Shown here: in pieces, positions 1-9,680 of the stretch | Position numbering within the stretch: the first letter of the stretch is position 1 | Layout of the letters: each line of letters opens with the position of its first letter | Assembly (NCBI RefSeq): GCF_000003605.2 | Contig: NW_003137826.1 | Span: 230,315 to 273,272 of the forward strand | DNA length: 42,958 nucleotides | Reading direction: 5' to 3' | Source: Saccoglossus kowalevskii | Lineage: Eukaryota; Hemichordata; Enteropneusta; Harrimaniidae | Translations under genes and position numbers: made by a program | Notes under the pieces: generated by a model | Databases searched by the model: none | Seen by the model: the letters and a program-made list of their open reading frames with translations, nothing else | Told to the model about the DNA's origin: nothing

Positions 1-847
1 TGACACATAAATAACCTTCAGGTCAGAAGACCAATGAAATTCCTAAGCTCTTGGGCCTACCAAACTTGAGCTGGTCTGATATTGCATATTGATATTCACA
101 TTTGTAAACAGTGTTCCACCACAAACCAAAAATTTAAAATACTTATTAATTATTTACTGATATCCACAATAATGTTATACTAATGCATGTAATTGTTTTG
201 TCAAAAACTTGTTTAAGACTAAAATATCAAGTTGAATAAAAGTCCTTACTAATTGTCAAACTTTCATGGCTATTCAGTAACTGTGTTTATCTATAGAATC
301 ACTCAGGATAGCAAACATATTATACTTTTAACATCACTTTTTGTCACAATTCTAAATTGCAATATGTATACTTATTGGTGTAATATTCATACTGAATATA
401 AGCTGGTGATATTCGGCTTACAATAGATGATTAATTTTATAGTTACAGACTTTTGCCTGGTTCATTAAAAATACAGATATTTGCTGACATTTTTTATTTT
501 TAAAAACAAATTTCTATGTCCTTTCAATGAAATACATCAAGTACTTATATGTATAAATTCATACCAAAACACCAATGGAGTGGGTTTGTGTCATGATAAA
601 TGTGTTATAGTACTAATAATCATCTGATTTCTTTGACTTTGGTTTTATTTTTTGTATGTGTTCACAAATTCTTGATTTTGTTCAGACGTTTGATGCTGTT
701 GTTGACAAGTCCCAAAATTCTCACATTGTTTTAGGAGATGTATGAAGAAAACTTATAGCACTTAATGTTGTCAAGAAGTATTAGGAAACTCTGATTTTCA
801 AATGAGTTAACTAAAATTTGCATAATTGTCTATTAATTCTTATTCAG
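1..847. other. Intronic sequence upstream of the first visible CPT2 exon
   Basis: AT-rich sequence without a convincing exon or repeat that I can name. It ends in a polypyrimidine/AG acceptor (AG at 846-847) feeding the CPT2 exon at 848, so at least its right part is an intron of that gene. The earlier CPT2 exons must lie to the left of the window. Confidence 0.6.
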
Positions 848-1040
848 GTGGTTTGACAAATGCTTTCAACTCATTATATGTAAAGATGGGATCGCCTCTG
901 TCAACTTTGAACATTCCTGGGGAGATGGTGTTGCTGTTATCAGGTTCATGAATGAAACATTTGAGGATAGCAAGAAGAGACCAGCTGTGGAACCTGGTTC
1001 TACACCTGCTGATGTTAACTCTTCAGAGTATGTGAGAAAG
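848..1040 (+). CDS. CPT2: CPT2 exon with the catalytic histidine
   Basis: Acceptor AG at 846-847, donor GTATGG at 1041. It enters in the last base of a codon and reads WFDKCF..., then the [10 protein letters not shown] catalytic motif, then a linker ending at VRK. The acyltransferase general-base His is encoded at 912-914. Confidence 0.92.
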
Positions 1041-3395
1041 GTATGGTAAAGTAATTTTGTGATTTTGATGTGATGTGACATATAAGCAAAGTACATACAA
1101 AACTGCATTTCTTTTATCTGTTCTTATTCAGTATGAGCTTTGTCATGTATGTCTGTTGTTTGCTGTATGCCTAGCAAAATCAACATTGAAACAATGTTGT
1201 CAATCAGATCTTGGGAGATGGAATGCATTATTTTCGAGTGTGATTTAAACAGTCAGTCAATGATGTAGCTGGTCTCACACTCATTATCACTATTTTCAAA
1301 GCACAAAAACACAAATTCAGTTTCCAACATGATTTATGATGTGCTTGATGAGCAAATTATGGTGGTGATGTTCATAATAAGACTTGTCATGTGTCTTAAG
1401 TTTCTCCAGCTAGAAACACTGACTGGTAGGATTAGATAGTTGTGTTATCACCTACCTCAGGTGTTTAGGTAAATTAAATTCATGCTTATTTTGGTTTTCA
1501 CCCAGTTGGACTGGAAGTTGACTCCTGCAATTCAGCATGGAATCAATGAAGCACAAGACATCTATAATAAGACCACCCAAACCTTGGGAATTAATCTGCA
1601 TGAAAATGTAAATCTCAACAAAGAAGTCTTCAAGAAATACAAAATAAGTCCAGATGCTATGATGCAACTTTCTTTCCAGGTTAGAATATACCGATACTTT
1701 ATAAGTTGTGTTGTTCACTCTTATCGATTGCAATATATCAGGCTAGTTTCAAGTTACCTTATTTCTATTAATTATGCACTAGTGACAAAAACTGGGTTGG
1801 TTTTTTGACAACTCATGTGAACGCTTGTCTCTGTTTTTGAGTCATTGCGAAGCTACACACAAGATTGTGCCTGATTGGCCACCCATCAATTCAACTTAGG
1901 GCATATTTGTTGACAAGTTTTTTCAACATCACAAATTCTGCCTTGTATATAGTTAGTATATAATATATAATAAACAAACTATCAGTATTTTAATTTTTTT
2001 AGAGAACAATGAAACCCTGAGTATCACACAACATTCTCACAGAAGTCGGTGATACTTCTATGTCGATCTTTCGGCTTAATGAGCTCTATTTCTTCAATTT
2101 AGTGGAAACACATGGAAAACGAATGGAGATAGCATAGTGATTACGTCATAGTGGTAGAACATGCATCAAAGTGAAGTCAATGGATATTCAGCATATCTAA
2201 CAATAGAGTTTCCTAACCGTTCTTGTAGTAACCGTAATATTGCTGATGACGACAAGAGTATACAAATCATTGCTTATATTGATTGCACATTATGTGTCTT
2301 TATTAGATGGGTTACTACAGAATGAGTGGAGGAAAAACTGTTGCCACATATGAATCATGTAGTACAGCTGCATTTAAACATGGACGTACAGAAACTCTGA
2401 GATCAGCAACAATAGAAACCAAAGCTTGCTGTGAAGCCTTCAATAAACCTGGGGTCGGCATTGAAGACAAAAGACAATTGTTGACTGCTTGTTCCAAGAA
2501 ACATAATGAACTGACCAAAGATGCAGCTATGGGTGAGTCTGTCAACATATATCTAAAAATAATGCATATGGCAATTTGGAGCATTGTGATTACTACCCTG
2601 GCAATATTTATTTATTTAAGATTTACCAACGTCTATTGCTATAATACATGGAAAAAGGAGGTGCCTTCTCTAGAATATGATACGAGTGTGCAACCAGTAA
2701 CTATTACGAAACAGCCAAAATATGGAAATGAATTTACACCATTGTCTGCCTTGAAAGCATGCTTATATTATGTTCACATCTGTTTTTTGTGTACACATGT
2801 ACAGTAGAAAAATAAAATTTTGTGGAGCACTTCGGTCAGATGCAATCACTATAGAGTGTAATTTGCATTCAGAAATCTGATCATCATCTTAAAAAGATGC
2901 AGTTTAAAAGTAATCTATACAAGTTGTAAAGAAATGATTGATGATCAAAACATTGACACTCATACTGAATCATCATTTTGTATGCATTGTTATAATTAAG
3001 TAATAATATTGGTAACATTTTTATGAATGTGACATACTCACTAAACGATAATATATTTATTGCTTTCAGGCCAAGGATGGGACCGTCATTTGTTTGCATT
3101 GAGAGTTTTAGCAAACCAATGTGGACAACAATCAGCTATGTTCAACGATGAGGCATATAAAGCAATCAATCATATCATACTTTCAACAAGTACTGTGACT
3201 ACTCCATCTATACTAATAGGCGGATTTGCACCAGTTGTACCTGATGGCTTAGGAGTTGGATACCAAGCTGGCGATGATAGAGTTGGTGTTACTGTAACTT
3301 CATATCCATCATCACCTAATGCAGCTGAATTCGTTCAGTGTGTAGAGTCAAGTTTAAATGATATTTACCATGTTCTTTCCAACAGTGATAAATAA
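848..3395 (+). CDS. CPT2: Carnitine O-palmitoyltransferase 2, C-terminal part (4 exons, 5' partial)
   Basis: The enzyme of the inner mitochondrial membrane (matrix face) that transfers long-chain acyl groups from carnitine back to CoA, so that beta-oxidation can proceed. Four exons are visible: 848-1040, 1506-1679, 2307-2532 and 3070-3395, all with AG acceptors, GT donors and compatible phases; the stop is TAA at 3393-3395. Together they give about 306 codons, roughly the C-terminal 45% of the usual ~650-residue protein. The family signature with the catalytic His (HSWGDG, His codon 912-914), the [15 protein letters not shown] stretch, the carnitine-site STS triplet and a GGFAPVV...GVGY tail are all present. 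No internal stop or frameshift is seen, so it is probably functional. CPT1 is less likely because the motif variants and C terminus follow CPT2. The N-terminal exons are outside the window. Confidence 0.93.
1506..1679 (+). CDS. CPT2: CPT2 exon (helical linker before the carnitine-binding half)
   Basis: 58 whole codons between AG at 1504-1505 and GT at 1680-1681. It encodes [10 protein letters not shown]... through [13 protein letters not shown], which matches the family segment in which a KxSPD motif precedes an AxQLAFQ-like helix. Phase 0 at both ends, so it joins cleanly to its neighbours. Confidence 0.9.
2307..2532 (+). CDS. CPT2: CPT2 exon with the [15 protein letters not shown] motif
   Basis: Acceptor AG at 2305-2306, donor GTGAGT at 2533. 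It begins at an in-frame ATG, which is coincidental because it is an internal exon. It carries the strongly conserved [17 protein letters not shown] stretch that lines the active-site tunnel and ends at KDAAMG with one base of the next Gly codon. Confidence 0.93.
3070..3395 (+). CDS. CPT2: CPT2 terminal exon
   Basis: Acceptor AG at 3068-3069. It completes the split Gly codon, then reads [11 protein letters not shown], the [10 protein letters not shown] substrate-binding segment, [15 protein letters not shown] and a C-terminal helix, ending in TAA at 3393-3395. Length and ending agree with the usual C terminus of the family. Confidence 0.93.
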
Positions 3396-4060
3396 ATACT
3401 TTACTGTAAATTAACTTTTCTCATGGTTAGCGATCATACTTTAGGTTCACAGCAACCAGTCCTTCATTCAACAACTCATGGAACTAATTTGTAAATTGTT
3501 ATTGCAAGCCCTTGATTCTGGTGGTGGGAGGCACTGTATTGTTTTTTTGTCATCATTGGGATATGTAAAATGCATGCACAGTGTTGCCATAACTTGTACC
3601 AGAGCAGCATGGTTTTATAGTTCATCAGGGAGACTCTAATCAACTGACAGCTATGTATGAATTATTCTAAGAGTGTACACTATCTTCTTAGTTTGAGATA
3701 TTTTGAAATGATAATTGTTTCTGTTTTTAGTACACATGAATGATGTTGGTCCACTGTGAGAGCTGGAGCTCCCTGATTTGTAATTGAACTTATGATGGGT
3801 TCATGTATATCTTTCACTGTGGGAAATGGTTAGCACCTGACATCTGTACACATCTGTAGATCTTGAAATTCTCTTTTGTATAACTATCAAGTACAATGGT
3901 GTATTTATTGAAAATATAAATGGAGATTTTGTAATTTATTGGCCATTCTGTATTCACAATATTTGACTGTTCTTTTGATAGCTTCACAATAAGGAATAAA
4001 TATGCTTTGAAAACATTACATCATGCAAGGAGTGTTTAATGTCATGCAAAAATTTGTTTT
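3396..4060 (+). other. CPT2 3' UTR and poly(A) signal region
   Basis: About 600 bases of AT-rich sequence with no open frame of note. A canonical AATAAA lies at 3995-4000 and is the best poly(A) signal candidate. An earlier AATAAA at 3391-3396 overlaps the stop codon and is too close to be likely. Confidence 0.5.
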
Positions 4061-4089
4061 TATACATTAACAAAGATCTCAGCGGTCTA

Positions 4090-4450
4090 TAGGACAGAGC
4101 CAACTTGATGAAATTCTTGGACCAGCACCAGAAAATGAAGTTCTGGACGAAGTGGGCAGTTTTATAAAAACACACCAGAAGTACCGTTAAAACCACCGAA
4201 CTGTGTCGAGTGGAAGAGAGAATTGCGACGTCTCGAAGACATACCGCCGGTCGAGTTGAATGAGCTTCTTGGCTAATTTTTTATCAGCATAAAAGAGAAG
4301 AACGGACATGAATACCTCACGATCAAGATATAAATAAACTTGACCCTGTCTCACCAATGAGAACCGAAAATGACAAGTTTCAGAATATGTTCGCCGGCGC
4401 CATTATGAACAATTGTACCATCACAAAGAATGTAACTGTTCCGGGAACAC
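4090..4450 (+). pseudogene. Broken fragment of a DUF3504/Crypton-like protein
   Basis: One frame at about 4,192-4,310 reads PPNCVEWKRELRRLEDIPP, then VELNELLG, a stop, and FFISIKEKNGHEY. This resembles the N-terminal region of Crypton-derived tyrosine-recombinase-like (DUF3504, ZMYM/QRICH1-type) proteins, where an IPP-x-ELN-x-LL segment leads into an FF-x-SV-x-KK-x-G-x-EYEP segment. Further on, about 4,388-4,440, a second frame reads a short NNCTI segment, like the C-terminal end of such proteins. The catalytic core between them is absent and several stops interrupt it. Recognition is from memory of family patterns, so it is tentative. Confidence 0.38.
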
Positions 4451-4486
4451 AGAAGAATGTGTCACCAACACATGTTAAATCACGCA

Positions 4487-4538
4487 AATTCACTACGTTC
4501 AATTACCCACCATAGACTCTCGTCAGTCAAAATGACTA
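4487..4538 (+). repeat. Outer segment of the left DIRS end, copied inverted at 8,485-8,537
   Basis: The motif CACTACGTTCAATTACCCAC plus CATAGACTC and a GTCAGT...AATGACTAT tail recurs as a reverse complement at 8,485-8,537. In DIRS1-type elements the internal complementary region contains copies of the extreme ends, so this match supports the classification. Confidence 0.8.
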
Positions 4539-4614
4539 TATTAATCAGCGATTCTGACAATAATGGAGAGATAAATCTAGGTCAGGGGAAGCCCCATGAC
4601 TCCAAGATTTTCCC
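4522..4614 (+). repeat. Left terminal inverted repeat of the DIRS-like element
   Basis: The reverse complement of 8,727-8,833 matches here, including the stretch AAATCTAGGTCAGGGGAAGC followed by CCCATGAC and CCAAGATTTTCCC, with a few substitutions and a 14-base length difference near the outer end. Confidence 0.85.
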
Positions 4615-4757
4615 TTATATCACAATCCACGTTACACTGTGGCTGGTAGGATAAGTTTTTCCTATTATTTTTACCCCCATGTCGTTTTCCCTTTTGCGTG
4701 TATAATATAAGAAAATAAAACCCGGCGACACAATTTAACCACGTTGTCAGTTTTTGT

Positions 4758-5147
4758 GTGTCACATTTTCCAACTGTATTTCGCTTTCCTCATGCATGGT
4801 GTGTTCATTTTTATGTTTTACCAATGTATTTAGAAATGGATAGATGTAATGATGACAGCACCAGAGGCTTGCCGCCAGTTTTGTCTCCTCATTTTTTTGG
4901 TTATAATAAGAATTTGCCAGCATGGAACCCGGATCCGAAATGCTATTTTTGCCATGACTGCGTGCAGGGTTCAGAGTTTTTGCCAAGCCTCCGATTTTGG
5001 GGCAGAGCAATTGGGACAGGACACGCATTGCCCCCCTCCCCCGGGATCAGCCAGCCAGGGTTCGCCGTGCGGAACCGGAATCAGGAATTTACCCTTGAGT
5101 CTGGGCACCGCCGTGGGTATCGACTCCCCTCCTGCCGACCCAAATGA
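4758..5147 (+). pseudogene. Possible ORF1 (gag-like) of the DIRS element
   Basis: An open frame of about 130 codons lies between the left repeat and the reverse transcriptase, where DIRS elements keep their gag-like ORF. It contains a CYFCHDC cluster but I recognise no defined gag domain. Its downstream frame continues into the start of the RT region only after a frameshift. Position is the main support. Confidence 0.35.
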
Positions 5148-6480
5148 CCACATATCCTTGTCACACACAGATTGCGCCGATGTATCCCGGTTTGGAGGCA
5201 GTGGGTGACCGATCCCTGGACTTTCCAGGTGTTGACACACGGTTACAGATATCGCTGAAATCTCCATCTCCCCCGTCAGTGTCTTCCTCATTGGGGGCAC
5301 TGCCAGGAGACTCCCGCAAGGCGGAAGCAATCAGACAGGAAGTAGACAGTTTGCTGGAAAAGGGCGCTATACACAAGGCAAATCAGCTGGCATTAAGTCC
5401 AGTCTTCTACTCAAATGTGTTCGTAGTACCAAATCTACAGGTGGCGGGCGTCTAGTTCTGGACTTAGGCAGACTGAATCAGTGCGTGCTCCTCGATCGGT
5501 TCCGCATCGGAGACGCCATGCAGCATTCTTTTCTCCATCCACCATTTCGACTGGCTATCCTCATTAGACTTAAGCGGGCTGTCGCATACGACTTATTTAC
5601 CACTTCCGTGTCACTGAGAATGTTCTAGAACCGTACTGTATCTGGGTGGAATATTCTATATTTTTTAGAAAATGGTTGAATAGATAATAGAACACTGTAG
5701 GAGGCAATAGAAGGTAATGGAACATTCTAGAAATTTGTAGTAAGTTCCAGACTCATTATGTATGCTGATGTAATGGTCTATTTATAGACAGTGGGGGTAT
5801 ATATAGGGGAGTTGTTCAGCACTGAGTTCAGTTCGGAGATCTCGTTGAATTGTATTGGAGTTAAGTATCTAGTTATTGGAGTAGTGGAGTTTTACCGCGT
5901 TATTGTACTTGATGTTTGCAGAGTATAATAATACCAGTACCAGTTGAAACCTCATCTGTTGGCTCCGTGTTTGTGTTTTATCATCGTCGCCAGGGAAGTC
6001 TTTCTGTTACTGTTGCCATTTTGGTATTTGAACCATCACACCTGTACTATACCAATTACGGTAATATTATGTTGCGTGTGACACGGGCCTACCTGCACAT
6101 ACCGATGCACCCAAGGAGTTGCCATCTGCTTCTAATTCGTCCAGCTGGACCAAGTATTCGAACCTTGGGTGCGCTCCCCCTTCAGGTTATGCACAGCTCC
6201 CCACATTTCACCAGAATGGATGGAACAGGTGGTGCTGCTGCTTCACTAAACGTCGGTACACATCAATCCATACCTAGACAACCCAAACAAAGGGTTATTA
6301 GCTGAGCAAGTAAGGCTAACGATGACCTCGGTTCAAAGGGTAGTTCCCCAAGCTGAACTAGACAGGCGGGTCTTGATCTCGAACCAAGCGAAGGAAGGCC
6401 TGCCTTGGTGGTCGTCACTGGCCAACCTCGGACAGGAGGTCCCCTTGGACCCACTCGCCGCAGCTATGACTCTGGTAACA
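5144..6480 (+). pseudogene. DIRS reverse transcriptase (broken, interrupted)
   Basis: Motifs appear in order across shifting frames: EVDSLLEKGAI, FYSNVFVVPN, VLDLGRLNQC, DWLSSLDLSG (about 5,545-5,580), then after an insert at 5,609-6,083 RAYLHIPMHPRS, and INPYLDNPN at about 6,262-6,288. These are the palm and fingers motifs of DIRS RTs. The catalytic box reads YLDN (6,271-6,282) instead of YLDD, so the second Asp is lost, and the region between palm and thumb is shortened. The trailing segment VPQAELDRR...WWSSLAN corresponds to the connection to RNase H. Clearly non-functional. Confidence 0.8.
5609..6083. mobile_element. LTR-like 475-bp insert inside the DIRS reverse transcriptase
   Basis: The segment separates the SLDL motif from the AYLHIP motif of the RT. 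It starts TGTCAC and ends GTGACA, the short inverted ends (TG...CA) typical of LTRs, and has a TATA-like TATATATAGG near 5,798-5,808 with a GT-rich tail. It codes for nothing evident. A solo LTR is the best guess. I could not find a clean target-site duplication, which weakens the call. Confidence 0.45.
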
Positions 6481-6960
6481 GATGCCTCCCTCCAAGGTTG
6501 GACGAACAAGCCCAAGGTATATGGCTCCGCATTGGATTCGAGTCTGCCATATCAACTGGCTTGAACTGAAAGCAGTGTACTTAGCACTACCACACTTTCT
6601 ACCCGTAGTTCGAAACCACAGAGTCCTGCTCCGCACAGACAACACATCGGTGGTCTCCTACATCAACAAATAGGGGGATGTGTTCCCCATCATTGTCAGT
6701 CCTAGCAGAGCAAATTCTTTTTTGGTGCCTGGAATACTATGTGGAGCTAACCGCATGCAACCTTCCAGGGGTGAGGAACAGTCTGACATACGCCCTTTCA
6801 AGGCTGCTCCGTCTCCAGAACACATAGTGGCAGATACCCCAGTGGGTAGCCTCCAGGCTGTTTTGGCTGTGGGACAGTTCAAAGATAGACCTGTTTGCCA
6901 CACCTTGGAACACCAAGCTCTTGACATACTTAACACTCCTGCCAACTCCACGAGTCTGGG
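6465..6960 (+). pseudogene. DIRS RNase H domain (broken)
   Basis: Frames carry LVTDASLQGW (first catalytic Asp region), INWLELKAVYLAL (catalytic Glu), VLLRTDNTSVVSYINK (second catalytic Asp), and then LTACNLPGVRN and DLFATPWNTKL, the tail typical of DIRS RNase H. A stop directly follows the YINK motif and several frameshifts break the rest. It sits between the RT and recombinase, as in other DIRS elements. Confidence 0.78.
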
Positions 6961-7189
6961 CCAGGGACGCCTTGTCCCGGTCCTGCTGTCCCAACCGGAC
7001 GGCGCACTACCAATGAGCCCAGCGGTGTATCACTTACACGCATAGAGACTTTCAGTAGACTCGCACAGATGAAAGTCTTGTCTAAGCAGGCTGCCAACGT
7101 CCTGGCCAGGGCGAACAGGGATTCTACCAATGCTGCTTTGGTTGTGGCGAGCATACACTGATTGGTGGAGTGGAAGGGAGATTGATGCA

Positions 7190-8012
7190 TGCCATCCCTC
7201 TATTGGCTAGGTAGCAGACTCCTTCGTCCACCTGTTTGATGAAGTGGGTTTGTCCTACACAGCGATCAATGGCTACAGGTCGGCCTTGTCCCCCACCATT
7301 GAGAACACTTTGGGAACAAGACTTGCTGATTGTCCTATTATTAGGAGACTTTTACTGCTTTCCATAATCAGAATCCGAGACCCTGAACAAGGAAACTGCC
7401 CAACTAGGATTTGTCGGTTGTGTTGTCTGCTCTAAGCAGACCGCCTTTAGAGCCTCTCCGATCAGCACCACTCAAATTTTTGACATGGAAAACAGTCTAC
7501 CTATCGCCTCAGGTAGGCGTCGGTCAGAACTGGGATTGTCCTTGGATGAGTGTGCCGTCCTTATAGACAAGCAAGTTGTGCTAAAGACACGAATCAGGTT
7601 TCTCGCGAAAAACCAAATCCCAGGACACAATCCTCAGCCGATCTCATCCCCTGGCTGTCAAATATTGTCGGCCTGGAGGATCAGGAGGAATTGCTTCTCT
7701 GCCCGGTTTAAGCACTGAGTTGCTACGAAAACCATACTAACAATTCGAGACGGGGTGCCAAGTACATGTTTTTTTGTGTTACGGCCAAGGCAAGCAAGAC
7801 AGGCCAGTTTCCCCGACTTCCATCACCAGGTGGATTACTGCGACTGTGTTAGAAGTCTATGGTTCCTCAACACAGAACTTGCAGAGACACCAAGTACGAG
7901 CACATGAGGTCCGTGCGGTTGCTTGCTCACTAGCACTAGCGTTAGGCTCCTCCCTGGACATTTTACTAAAGGCAGGCTTCTAGAGAACGTCTTTATCAAC
8001 TACTACTTTAGA
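7190..8012 (+). pseudogene. DIRS tyrosine recombinase (broken)
   Basis: The N-terminal SAM-like part is visible as VGLSYTAINGYRSALSPTIE (about 7,240-7,300). The catalytic half shows IASGRRRSELG (first Arg region, about 7,503-7,535), then the HEVRAVACSLALALG box (about 7,902-7,946, His-x-x-Arg) and, after a +1 shift near 7,975, FINYYFR (7,992-8,012) with the nucleophilic Tyr position. This enzyme would integrate the circular cDNA. All main catalytic residues can still be traced, but not in one frame, so it cannot be made as a single protein. Confidence 0.75.
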
Positions 8013-8484
8013 AACATCCAATCCATTGAGGAGGGCCTCTTTAGGTTGGGTTCTGTCGTAGTGGGTCAGACTGTGGCTGCTGACCAGCCCAAACGATCAC
8101 AAGGGTTCCTGCACATAGGCCATGAGTCAGTCTCAGCAATTTTGCAGACAGATTTTTTTACCGTCTGCAATCTATTGAGCTTTCAGGTCTCGCTTCTCGG
8201 CCTATGCCCTCATGCAGGACTGTTTTGGTCTTTACTCGAAAGCATCCTACCCCCTAAATTGTCTTTTGGGTCTAGCTTTCTCGGACACACCAAACCCCGT
8301 CACCATAGCAGCGTTTTGGCTTTTGCTCCGGGAACGGCACAGGCAAGGTAAGACACCACCCTTTCTTGGGTTTTAACTAGGTGAGAGTTGTGTTTATAGA
8401 GAGTATCATCCCGGACTGGGAAAAACTTTTCATCATTTTCTGTTTGCTCGGAAACCCGTCACCTGACTCTGTCTACAGTTCAAA
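8013..8484 (+). other. 3' non-coding part of the DIRS element
   Basis: Sequence between the recombinase Tyr box and the internal complementary region. A 142-codon open frame (7,923-8,351) continues through the Tyr motif but beyond it shows no recognised domain. Most likely the element's 3' untranslated segment. Confidence 0.4.
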
Positions 8485-8600
8485 ATAGTCATTTTTACTG
8501 ACTGGAGTCTATGGTGGGTAATTGAACGTAGTGAATTCAGGCAGGGGGTTCTCAGAACCCGCCTATTCACATAGTTCATACCCACCATGGACTCTGGGTC
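8485..8600 (+). repeat. Internal complementary region of the DIRS element (palindromic)
   Basis: 8,485-8,537 is the reverse complement of the element's left end (4,487-4,538). It faces a partner at about 8,574-8,596 (CATACCCACCATGGACTC), so the two form a head-to-head inverted pair with a ~50-base loop. DIRS1 elements use such a region to copy both termini when the rolling intermediate is circularised. Confidence 0.7.
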
Positions 8601-8726
8601 CCCCAACCACTCCACTTTTTCCGTAGCGTTGGCTTAGTCTTTGATGCAGAGAAAGAAAGAATCAGAGTGATGATAGAGGTAAGATGGCGTCGCCACATTA
8701 CCTCGGTCACGTGGTTCATGACGTAT

Positions 8727-8833
8727 GGGAAAATCTTGGGGTCATGGGGCTTCCCCTGACCTAGATTTATTTCTCCGTCATTGGCAGAATTGCTGAATAA
8801 TGCCTACATTTCAAAATAGTAATTTTGACTGAC
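8727..8833 (-). repeat. Right terminal inverted repeat of the DIRS-like element
   Basis: Reverse complement of 4,522-4,614, with 14 extra bases near its outer end. It marks the right limit of the element. Confidence 0.85.
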
Positions 8834-9680
8834 CCTCTGCCTAAATTCAGTTGTATACGGGTTATTGACACTAGCCAAGAATCTAGCCAGAAAGTTGATT
8901 AGAACTTGCCGATTTTAAATTAGTATGCACTGTTGTCACAAGTTGTTGAACTTTTGCGAGTTATCAATTGTTTGAATTTCATTTTGGGTTGACAAGCTCA
9001 TGTACATCGTATTCAATGTGAGTTGTTTTTACATGTATTGTTGTAAAATTGGATTTGTGTGTGGTTGCCTACTTTTATTAAAATATTGAATATTAACATC
9101 ATCATGATAGTTTTTTTTATTTTTTATAAATTTTCTCCAAGCAAACGAAAGTAGTTCCGGGAATTTCTTTGATCATTGGACATCTCTGCTGCTATCGTCA
9201 TTTCCACATGGCTCACTGGACCGCAAACAATCCCTGGATGTTCTTATTCTAAAGTGTGTGTTTGATTGGCGGACGGATGAAGGCATGTAATAATAAACTC
9301 ATTCACATGAAAATCCAGATAATAATATATAGCATTGTTTTTACCAGGATATGAATGTGAGGCATCAGTTTTATTTAAAAAAAAATATGAGACAATTACC
9401 TTTCTGTGTGGAACTTTAGACAGACATGAAATATTTGTTACCTGTTACAGTGGAGATCGTTCACTCAAAATGTGCGCAATGACCAAGTTATGGGGGGTCA
9501 GTAATACATTTTAATTACCAAAAACCAGCAGTTTTTAAGATATACAAAGCATATACCAAGCTTACACACTACACACAATGACACTATACCATCATTGTAA
9601 ACTTGTATTGCCAGAATATCAACTAATCATTAGGATTTCTACACTTTAAACCATTACTATAGCCCAAAATGTCCCACATT
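8834..9680. other. AT-rich intergenic sequence
   Basis: No ORF, repeat match or motif that I can name. A few A and T runs only. Confidence 0.4.

Larger units (their letters stand above)
4487..8833 (+). mobile_element. Degenerate DIRS1-like tyrosine-recombinase retroelement
   Basis: A reverse transcriptase, RNase H and tyrosine recombinase of DIRS type occur in that order on the + strand, flanked by inverted repeats (4,522-4,614 against 8,727-8,833) with an internal complementary region just before the right repeat (8,485-8,600). DIRS elements integrate as circles through the recombinase rather than an integrase, and the end arrangement fits the DIRS1 group rather than the split direct repeats of PAT/Ngaro. 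All reading frames are broken by stops, frameshifts and a 475-bp insert, so the copy is dead. Outer limits are taken from the repeat matches. Confidence 0.8.

Noticed and set aside
2315-3114. Minus-strand open frames within the CPT2 gene
   Set aside because: Mirror frames of real exons and intron; no independent support.
3391-3396. AATAAA overlapping the CPT2 stop codon as the poly(A) signal
   Set aside because: Cleavage would occur 10-30 bases after the stop, which is unusually short; the signal at 3,995-4,000 is more plausible.
4971-7190. Several minus-strand open frames of 60-119 codons in the DIRS region
   Set aside because: They lie opposite recognisable RT, RNase H and recombinase motifs and have no motifs of their own.
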